Positions 55,127 to 64,000 of a stretch of 64,000 bases of DNA are shown in pieces (the first letter of the stretch is position 1; each line of letters starts with the position of its first letter). The notes beneath the pieces are model-generated. The model had not been told where the DNA came from, searched no databases, and saw nothing but the letters and a program-made list of their open reading frames with translations. The DNA lies in the NCBI GenBank assembly GCA_018241405.1, contig JAFEDY010000009.1:30759-94758 (forward strand), in the 5' to 3' direction. The stretch is from Pseudomonadota bacterium. Its GTDB lineage: Bacteria > Pseudomonadota > Gammaproteobacteria > Burkholderiales > Burkholderiaceae_C. The translations under genes were made by a program, and so were the position numbers.

Positions 55127-56470
55127 ATGAAACCGGTCATCGCCCTGGTGGGGCGGCCCAACGTGGGCAAATCCACCCTGTTCAACCGCCTGACGAAGTC
55201 GCGTGACGCCATCGTCGCCGACTTTGCAGGCCTCACGCGCGACCGCCACTACGGCAACGGTCGCCAGGGCAAGCACGAGTACATCGTCATCGACACGGGG
55301 GGCTTCGAGCCCGACGCCGAGAGCGGCATCTACCGCGAGATGGCCAAGCAGACGCGCCAGGCCGTCGCCGAGGCCGACGTGGTGATCTTCGTCGTGGACG
55401 TGCGCGGCGGTCTGTCGGCCCAGGATCACGACATCGCCAACTACCTGCGCCGGCTGGGCAAGCCCTGCGTGCTGGCCGGCAACAAGGCCGAGGGCATGCA
55501 GGACAGCATCCACCTGGCCGAGTTCTACGAGCTGGGCCTGGGCGAGGTGTACCCCGTCTCGGCCGCGCATGGCCAGGGCATTCGCAGCCTGGTGGATCTG
55601 GCGCTTGAGCCCCTGGCACTGCCTGAGGTGGACGAGGGCGACGTCAACGCCGAGACCAACGTCATACGCCTGGCCGTGGCGGGGCGCCCCAATGTCGGTA
55701 AATCCACGCTGATCAACACCTGGCTGGGCGAGGAGCGCCTGGTGGCCTTCGACCTGCCGGGCACGACGCGCGACGCCATCTCGGTGCCCTTCGAGCGCAA
55801 TGGCCAGAAGTTCGAGCTCATCGACACCGCAGGCCTGCGCCGGCGCGGCAAGGTGTTCGAGGCCATCGAGAAATTCTCCGTCGTCAAGACCCTGCAGGCC
55901 ATCGAGTCGGCCAACGTGGTGCTCCTGCTGCTTGACGCCACCCAGGGCGTCACCGACCAGGACGCACATATCGCCGGCTATATCCTGGAAAGCGGCCGCG
56001 CCGTGGTGATTGCCGTGAACAAATGGGATGCGGTGGACGACTATGGCCGCCAGCAATTGGAGCGCTCCATCGAGACGCGCCTGTCCTTCCTCAAGTTCGC
56101 CCCGCTGCATTTCATCTCGGCCATCAAGCGCCAGGGCATAGGGCCGCTGTGGACCTCCATCGCGCAGGCCTACAAGGCCGCCAATCGCAAGATGCCCACG
56201 CCGGTGTTGACGCGCCTGCTGCAAGAGGCGGTGCAGTTCCAGACCCCCAAGCGCTCCGGAATGTTCCGCCCCAAGCTGCGCTATGCGCACCAGGGCGGCA
56301 TGAATCCACCGGTGATTGTGATCCACGGCAACTCGCTGGAGCATGTCACCGACGCCTACAAGCGCTTCCTGGAGGGAAGATTCCGCAAGGAATTTGACCT
56401 GGTCGGGACGCCGCTGCGCATAGAGCTCAAGACCTCCAGCAATCCGTACGCGGATAGGCGCGAATCCTGA
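55127..56470 (+). CDS. der: GTPase Der (EngA)
   Basis: A 447-residue ribosome assembly factor with two tandem GTPase domains, each with a G1 loop GRPNVGKST (near residues 8 and 185) and DTAG/DTGG motifs, and a C-terminal KH-like domain. Complete. Confidence 0.97.
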   Translation: MKPVIALVGRPNVGKSTLFNRLTKSRDAIVADFAGLTRDRHYGNGRQGKHEYIVIDTGGFEPDAESGIYREMAKQTRQAVAEADVVIFVVDVRGGLSAQDHDIANYLRRLGKPCVLAGNKAEGMQDSIHLAEFYELGLGEVYPVSAAHGQGIRSLVDLALEPLALPEVDEGDVNAETNVIRLAVAGRPNVGKSTLINTWLGEERLVAFDLPGTTRDAISVPFERNGQKFELIDTAGLRRRGKVFEAIEKFSVVKTLQAIESANVVLLLLDATQGVTDQDAHIAGYILESGRAVVIAVNKWDAVDDYGRQQLERSIETRLSFLKFAPLHFISAIKRQGIGPLWTSIAQAYKAANRKMPTPVLTRLLQEAVQFQTPKRSGMFRPKLRYAHQGGMNPPVIVIHGNSLEHVTDAYKRFLEGRFRKEFDLVGTPLRIELKTSSNPYADRRES

Positions 56471-56547
56471 GCCCCTGAGCCGTGCAGGGCGCCATGACTG
56501 TGGTAAGGTGCCGGTTTACAACAACATTTCTGAACACGGAGAATATC

Positions 56548-56796
56548 GTGAGCAATAAAGGTCAACTGCTTCAAGACCCCTTCCTGAACGTGCTGCGTCG
56601 TGAGCATGTGCCGGTGTCCATCTACCTGGTCAATGGCATCAAGCTGCAGGGGCAGATCGAGTCCTTCGATCAATACGTGGTGCTGCTGCGCAATACCGTG
56701 ACGCAGATGGTCTACAAGCACGCCATCTCCACCATCGTGCCGGGCCGTGCCGTCAACTTCTCGACGGCGGAAAACCCCGACGGGGACAACCAGTAA
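56548..56796 (+). CDS. hfq: RNA chaperone Hfq
   Basis: An 82-residue Sm-like hexamer that binds small RNAs. Sm1 includes the sequence [20 protein letters not shown]; Sm2 is [10 protein letters not shown]. The start is a GTG ([10 protein letters not shown]) preceded by GGAGAA; the frame extends upstream to 56482 but the GTG matches the family. hflX follows, as in many proteobacteria. Confidence 0.97.
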   Translation: MSNKGQLLQDPFLNVLRREHVPVSIYLVNGIKLQGQIESFDQYVVLLRNTVTQMVYKHAISTIVPGRAVNFSTAENPDGDNQ

Positions 56797-56858
56797 CCCA
56801 TGCCGCCGCCCGGGGCTGCGCCGGGGCGCAAGCGTTTCCCACGCAAGGGCCAGCAGCC

Positions 56859-58037
<1,179 letters not shown>

Positions 58038-58089
58038 TTGGGCACAATGCCGTATGTAACAGGTGTACTGAGAACAAGAGAACTAGCGC

Positions 58090-59463
58090 ATGAATCTTCA
58101 TAACCGAGCCTCCCGCTGGGCGTTGCTGCCCGGGCGCATCCGGGGGATGTTCAATCTCAACGACCCGCGCTGGGGACGTGGGGACGACAAGGGCGAGGGC
58201 GGCCAGGGCCAGGAGCCGGAGCGCCCCTCCTCGGACCAGCCGCAGGGCGGTCGCGGGCGCGGGCAGGGCTCCTCCGGCCAGCCGCCCGATCTCGATGAGC
58301 TTTGGCAGGATTTGAACCGCAAGCTCGGCGGACTTTTTGGCGGGCGCAATGGCGGTGGACGTGGACCGTCGTCGGGCGGCGGCGGCGGCGGTGGTTTTCA
58401 GCCCGATATGAAGAACGCCGGCGTGGGCGTGGGCCTGATTGCCGCCATTGCTGTACTGATCTGGCTGGGTACGGGCTTCTTCATCGTGCAGGAAGGTCAG
58501 CAGGCCGTGATCACCCAATTCGGCAAATACAAGAGTACGGTCAATGCCGGCTTCAACTGGCGCCTGCCCTATCCCATCCAGCGCCATGAACTGGTCTATG
58601 TGTCCCAGATCCGCTCGGTGGACGTGGGGCGTGACACCATCATCAAGAGCACGGGTCTGCGCGAATCCGCCATGTTGACGGAGGACGAGAACATCGTCGA
58701 GATCAAGTTTGCCGTGCAATACCGCCTGAATGATGCGCGTGCCTGGCTGTTCGAGAGCCGCAACCCGGCCGACGCCGTGGTGCAGGTGGCCGAAACGGCG
58801 GTGCGCGAAGTCGTCGGCAAGATGAAGATGGACACGGCCCTTGCCGAGGAGCGCGACCAGATCGCGCCGCGCGTGCGCAAGCTGATGCAGACCATCCTGG
58901 ACCGCTACAAGATTGGCGTAGAGGTGGTAGGCATCAACCTGCAACAAGGGGGGGTGCGTCCGCCGGAACAGGTTCAAGCAGCATTTGACGATGTGCTCAA
59001 GGCCGGCCAGGAGCGCGAGCGCGCCAAGAATGAGGCGCAGGCCTATGCCAACGACGTCGTGCCGCGTGCGGCCGGAGCGGCGTCGCGGCTTGGCGAAGAG
59101 GCGGCCGCCTACAAAGCGCGCATCGTTGCCCAGGCCCAGGGCGATGGGCAGCGCTTCAGCGACATCCTGACCGAATACCAGAAGGCTCCGCAGGTCACGC
59201 GTGACCGCATGTACATCGAGACCATGCAGCAAATCTATGGCAACGTCACCAAGGTCCTGGTGGATTCGCGCCAGGGCTCGAACCTGCTGTATCTGCCGTT
59301 GGACAAGATCATGCAGAGCGTGGCCCAGCAGCCGGCCGCCCCGGCCCTTGAAGTGCCGCCGACAGCAGGCTCCAGCACCGTGCCGCCGGCAACCTCCCCC
59401 TCGTTTCCCAGCGACGCCCGTTCGCGCGACGCCAGCCGCTCGCGTGAGCGCGATTCCCGATAG
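58090..59463 (+). CDS. hflK: FtsH protease modulator HflK
   Basis: A 457-residue band 7 membrane protein. A Gly/Arg-rich N-terminus, one membrane helix (GVGLIAAIAVLIWLGTGFF), then the SPFH domain. Works with HflC on FtsH. Nine bases before hflC. Confidence 0.96.
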   Translation: MNLHNRASRWALLPGRIRGMFNLNDPRWGRGDDKGEGGQGQEPERPSSDQPQGGRGRGQGSSGQPPDLDELWQDLNRKLGGLFGGRNGGGRGPSSGGGGGGGFQPDMKNAGVGVGLIAAIAVLIWLGTGFFIVQEGQQAVITQFGKYKSTVNAGFNWRLPYPIQRHELVYVSQIRSVDVGRDTIIKSTGLRESAMLTEDENIVEIKFAVQYRLNDARAWLFESRNPADAVVQVAETAVREVVGKMKMDTALAEERDQIAPRVRKLMQTILDRYKIGVEVVGINLQQGGVRPPEQVQAAFDDVLKAGQERERAKNEAQAYANDVVPRAAGAASRLGEEAAAYKARIVAQAQGDGQRFSDILTEYQKAPQVTRDRMYIETMQQIYGNVTKVLVDSRQGSNLLYLPLDKIMQSVAQQPAAPALEVPPTAGSSTVPPATSPSFPSDARSRDASRSRERDSR

Positions 59464-59472
59464 GAGATCTGC

Positions 59473-60411
59473 GTGAACAGAATCGGATTCATTGTCTCGA
59501 CGTTTCTGGTGCTGCTGGCGCTGGCCAGTTCCATGATGTTCGTGGTGGACCAACGCCAGTTTGGCGTAGTCTATGCACTCGGGCAGATCAAAGACGTCAT
59601 CACCGAACCTGGCCTGTATTTCAAGCTGCCGCCCCCGTTCCAGAACGTGCGCTATATCGACAAGCGCCTGCTGACGCTGGACAGCTCGGACACCGAGTCC
59701 ATGCTGACGGCAGAGAAGCAGCGCGTGGTGATCGACTGGTATGTGCGCTGGCGCATCAGCGAGCCGTCGGAATACATCCGCAACGTCGGGCTGGACGAGA
59801 GCGCGGGTGCCCTGCAGCTCAACCGTGTGGTGCGCAATGCGTTCCAGGAGGAGGTGAACCGCCGCACCGTCAGGGAGTTACTATCGACCAAGCGCGATGC
59901 GCTCATGGCGGATGTCAAGCGCGAGGTGCTGGAGGCCGTGCGCGGCGCCAAGCCCTGGGGCGTGGATGTGGTGGACGTGCGTATCACGCGCGTGGACTAT
60001 GTGGAGGCCATCACCGAGTCCGTGTACCGCCGCATGGAGGCCGAGCGCAAGCGCGTGGCCAATGAGCTGCGCTCCACGGGCGCCGCAGAGGGCGAGAAGA
60101 TCCGCGCCGACGCCGATCGCCAGCGCGAGGTCATCATCGCCAATGCCTACCGCGACGCACAGAAGATCAAGGGTGAGGGCGATGCCGAAGCCTCGCGTCA
60201 GTATGCCCAGGCCTTTGGCCGCGACCCGCAGTTTGCCCAGTTCTACCGCAGCCTGGAGGCCTACAAGGCCAGCTTCAATCGCAAGAGCGATCTGGTGGTG
60301 CTCGATCCCTCGACGACCGAGTTCTTCAAGGTCTTCCGCGGCGCGGCAGCGGGGGCAGGAGCGTCTACTGGGGCCGCCGCAGCGTCCCCAGCAGCGCCGC
60401 GCAAGCCCTGA
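59473..60411 (+). CDS. hflC: FtsH protease modulator HflC
   Basis: A 312-residue SPFH protein with an N-terminal membrane anchor (IGFIVSTFLVLLALASSMMF) and an SPFH domain. GTG start. Paired with HflK. Confidence 0.96.
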   Translation: MNRIGFIVSTFLVLLALASSMMFVVDQRQFGVVYALGQIKDVITEPGLYFKLPPPFQNVRYIDKRLLTLDSSDTESMLTAEKQRVVIDWYVRWRISEPSEYIRNVGLDESAGALQLNRVVRNAFQEEVNRRTVRELLSTKRDALMADVKREVLEAVRGAKPWGVDVVDVRITRVDYVEAITESVYRRMEAERKRVANELRSTGAAEGEKIRADADRQREVIIANAYRDAQKIKGEGDAEASRQYAQAFGRDPQFAQFYRSLEAYKASFNRKSDLVVLDPSTTEFFKVFRGAAAGAGASTGAAAASPAAPRKP

Positions 60412-60431
60412 ATACGCGCGGCGGCCAAGCC

Positions 60432-60620
60432 ATGGACTGGGCGGGCAGCTTCTGGGTCGCGCTGGGCCTGGTTCTGGTGATCGAAGGGTTGTTCCCCTTT
60501 GTATCCCCCACTGGCTGGCGCCGCATGTTCACGCAGCTCCTGCAGCTGCGTGACGGGCAGATCCGTTTCTGTGCGCTGCTGAGCATTCTTGCGGGCGGAC
60601 TGCTCCTGCTGCTCTTGTAG
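60432..60620 (+). CDS. DUF2065 small membrane protein (YjeT-like)
   Basis: A 62-residue protein with two hydrophobic helices (GSFWVALGLVLVIEGLFPFV and CALLSILAGGLLLLLL) around a GWRRM segment. It matches the YjeT/DUF2065 family that often follows hflC. Function unknown. Confidence 0.88.
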   Translation: MDWAGSFWVALGLVLVIEGLFPFVSPTGWRRMFTQLLQLRDGQIRFCALLSILAGGLLLLLL

Positions 60621-60693
60621 TCGCCACATGTCCGGTCAGGGCGTTCCACGCCTGAGCCGGTAGAATCCCCTTTTTAACAGCCTCCCTCTCCCC

Positions 60694-61842
60694 ATGTCTG
60701 CCTGGGTCCTGCCGGATCACATTGCCGATGTCTTGCCCTCCGAGGCGCGGCACATCGAAGAACTTCGCCGCGGGCTGCTGGATACGGCCCGCAGTTATGG
60801 CTACGAGCTGGTCATGCCGCCACTGCTGGAGCATCTGGACTCGCTGCTGACCGGCACCGGCGAGGCGCTGGATCTGCAGACCTTCAAACTGGTGGATCAG
60901 CTCTCTGGCCGCTCCCTGGGCCTGCGCGCGGATACCACCCAGCAGGTGGCGCGCATAGACGCCCATCTGCTGAACCGCCGCGGCGTGACAAGGCTGTGCT
61001 ACTGCGGCCCCGTGCTGCACACCCGGCCCGACCGCCCCCACGCCACGCGCGAGCCGCTGCAGTTTGGCGCCGAGATCTATGGCCACCCGGGCATAGAGGC
61101 CGATATCGAGTCTGTTCTGCTGTCCCTGGAATGCCTGCGCAGCGCGAAGGTGCAGGATGTCAGCGTGGATCTGGCCGATGTGCGCATCGTGCGCAGCCTG
61201 CTTGCCGGACTGCCGGTGGGCCTGCAGACGCTGGCGCGGGTGCATGCCGCACTGGCCGCCAAGGATTCCAGTGAACTGTCCTCCCTGGCGAGCGCGTTTC
61301 CGGCCCAGGCGCGCGAGGGCCTGCTGGCGCTGCTGCAGCTGTATGGTGACGCGTCCGTACTGGATGAAGCCGAAATCGCGCTCAAATCCATATCCGGCGT
61401 GCGCCAGGTGCTATCGGATTTGCGGGCCATGGCGGCGCGCATCGAGAGTGCGCGGGTCACCGTCGACCTGGCAGACTTGCGCGGCTACGCCTACTACAGC
61501 GGCGCGCGCTTTGCGGTCTATGCCAGGGGCGCTAGCGATGCTCTCGTGCGCGGCGGTCGCTACGACGAGGTGGGGGCGGTATTCGGCCGCAACCGACCGG
61601 CGGCTGGGTTCAGCCTGGACGTCAAACAGGTGGTGGGCGTGGTTTCTCCGCGACCGCTCAAGGCCGCCATTCGGGCTCCTTGGGGTGAGGCGCCGGATGT
61701 CAACGCGGCCATCGCCGCCCTGCGCCAGCAAGGCGAGACGGTGGTCTGCATGCTGCCGGGGCATGGCAGCGAGGTCGATGAATTCCGCTGCGACCGCGAG
61801 TTGGCGCAGGTGGATGGGCATTGGCAGGTCCGCAGCCTTTGA
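60694..61842 (+). CDS. hisZ: ATP phosphoribosyltransferase regulatory subunit HisZ
   Basis: A 382-residue HisS-like protein that is not a synthetase: it binds short HisG to form the first enzyme of histidine synthesis. It has a class II catalytic fold ([37 protein letters not shown]) and lacks the anticodon domain. A short-form HisG elsewhere is implied. Confidence 0.93.
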   Translation: MSAWVLPDHIADVLPSEARHIEELRRGLLDTARSYGYELVMPPLLEHLDSLLTGTGEALDLQTFKLVDQLSGRSLGLRADTTQQVARIDAHLLNRRGVTRLCYCGPVLHTRPDRPHATREPLQFGAEIYGHPGIEADIESVLLSLECLRSAKVQDVSVDLADVRIVRSLLAGLPVGLQTLARVHAALAAKDSSELSSLASAFPAQAREGLLALLQLYGDASVLDEAEIALKSISGVRQVLSDLRAMAARIESARVTVDLADLRGYAYYSGARFAVYARGASDALVRGGRYDEVGAVFGRNRPAAGFSLDVKQVVGVVSPRPLKAAIRAPWGEAPDVNAAIAALRQQGETVVCMLPGHGSEVDEFRCDRELAQVDGHWQVRSL

Positions 61843-61859
61843 AATTCTTCAGCATTTGA

Positions 61860-63245
<1,386 letters not shown>

Positions 63246-63316
63246 GAGTGTTCGGAAAAATTCGGTGATAACACTTGCGCATAAAGCGCCTCTAGCTATT
63301 AATTGAGGAGTAATGC

Positions 63317-63841
63317 ATGCTGACAGAGGACGGAAAGCATCTGTACGTGAGCTATGACGAATACCATGGCCTCATTGAGAAGTTGGCATTAAAGGTGCAC
63401 CAATCCGGCTGGGAGTTCGACACCATCCTGTGCCTGGCCCGTGGTGGCTTGCGCCCTGGCGACATCCTGAGCCGAATTTTTGACAAACCTCTGGCCATCA
63501 TGTCCACCAGTTCCTATCGGGCAGAGGCGGGCACGGTGCAAGGACATCTTGACCTTGCGCGTTTCATCACCACACCCAAGGGTGAAATTGCGGGGCGCGT
63601 GCTGCTCGTGGATGATCTGGCAGATTCCGGCCACACGCTCAACGCGGTGGTCCGAATGCTCAAGAGCAACTACCAGCCGATCACCGAGCTGCGCAGCGCC
63701 GTGATCTGGACCAAGGGGCTGTCCACCTTCACGCCCGACTACTCTGTGGAATTCCTGCCCACCAACCCATGGATCCATCAGCCCTTCGAAGGCTACGACA
63801 ACCTGACACCGGACAAGCTGATACAGAAGTGGCGCTGGTGA
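63317..63841 (+). CDS. Phosphoribosyltransferase of the hypoxanthine/xanthine-guanine type
   Basis: A 174-residue PRTase. The PRPP motif VLLVDDLADSGHTL and the PPi loop ARGGLRPGD are clear. It resembles Gpt-like purine PRTases that follow purA in this group, so it probably salvages purine bases; the base cannot be settled. A second ATG four bases upstream is in another frame. The ribosome-binding site is GAGG. Confidence 0.88.
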   Translation: MLTEDGKHLYVSYDEYHGLIEKLALKVHQSGWEFDTILCLARGGLRPGDILSRIFDKPLAIMSTSSYRAEAGTVQGHLDLARFITTPKGEIAGRVLLVDDLADSGHTLNAVVRMLKSNYQPITELRSAVIWTKGLSTFTPDYSVEFLPTNPWIHQPFEGYDNLTPDKLIQKWRW

Positions 63842-64000
63842 GAGCTGCACGGTTTCAAAAAGAAAACAAAACTGCCGTAGTTGACGAATTTCCAGCTATA
63901 CTAGCGGGCGGGCTGCAGCGAAAGTCACTCCCGAAAGTGCTGGATGGCTGCAACAAGGGGAAAGACAAAAAATTTCCTACCGTGAGTGGCAAGGGTGTTA
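63842..64000 (+). other. Intergenic region at the window edge
   Basis: AT-rich leader-like sequence without a gene inside the window. TATACT at 63897-63902 is a possible -10, and a GCAGC / GCTGC dyad follows at about 63914-63951. A GTG near 63984 reads into the end of the window, but no gene can be named from it. Confidence 0.35.

Noticed and set aside
63881..63902. TTGACG and TATACT as a sigma-70 promoter near the window's right end
   Set aside because: The two hexamers are only ten bases apart, too close for a standard -35/-10 pair; TATACT alone may still be a -10.

Overview
The window is high-GC bacterial chromosome from a betaproteobacterium, most likely a denitrifying member of the Comamonadaceae (Acidovorax / Alicycliphilus / Diaphorobacter type). 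This is inferred from the gene content: a clade I nos cluster ordered nosZ-nosR-nosD-nosF-nosY-nosL, a long AcnA-type aconitase, and the run rlmN-pilW-rodZ-ispG-hisS-yfgM-bamB-der-hfq-hflX-hflK-hflC-hisZ-purA, which is a familiar betaproteobacterial housekeeping block. Short palindromic intergenic repeats of a Comamonadaceae-like kind are also scattered through it. No rRNA, tRNA, CRISPR array or complete insertion sequence was found.

Layout. 1-1695: the tail of a zinc metallopeptidase and an RhlE-type RNA helicase. 1791-12716: nitrous oxide respiration. A leftward operon (DUF2946-like protein, nosZ, nosR, nosD, nosF, nosY, nosL and a second NosL-like gene) faces a rightward pair (cytochrome c and an ApbE flavin transferase), with one perfect FNR/DNR-type box between them. 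12816-24688: core genes (apaH, an H-NS-like gene, acnA, a flavin monooxygenase, an MFS transporter, uppP, an alpha/beta hydrolase, mutS). 25032-37366: an accessory island, described below. 38018-45712: phoD-like phosphatase, diguanylate cyclase, surE-pcm-nlpD-rluD, scpB. 45714-63841: rluB, ndk, and the long rightward block from rlmN to purA and a phosphoribosyltransferase. 63842-64000 is intergenic.

The most interesting part is the island. Ten tightly packed rightward genes (25062-36018) follow one recognisable sigma-54 promoter and end convergently on a gene for a sigma-54 enhancer-binding activator (35966-37366). Two copies of a palindrome lie 42 bp apart just upstream of the promoter, as enhancer sites would. 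The products share unusual parts. Five carry Glu-Tyr/Phe-Gly acidic repeats. Three belong to one paralogous family, and two of those have a glycine-zipper hydrophobic core and a common C-terminal RW-RRG-IVL-G motif. Others are two putative zinc metalloproteases, a PGRP/amidase_2 domain fused to a GIY-YIG domain, a protein with two peptidoglycan-binding-like domains, a divergent AONS-family PLP enzyme, an amidohydrolase and a 707-residue orphan. Wall-binding and wall-cleaving domains beside amphipathic glycine-rich proteins suggest an envelope-directed system (toxin, lysis/export or surface assembly). This is inference; I know of no described system with this content.

Start codons were set by ribosome-binding sites, overlaps and family length. 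Where a long open frame runs upstream of the family's usual start, the shorter start is given.
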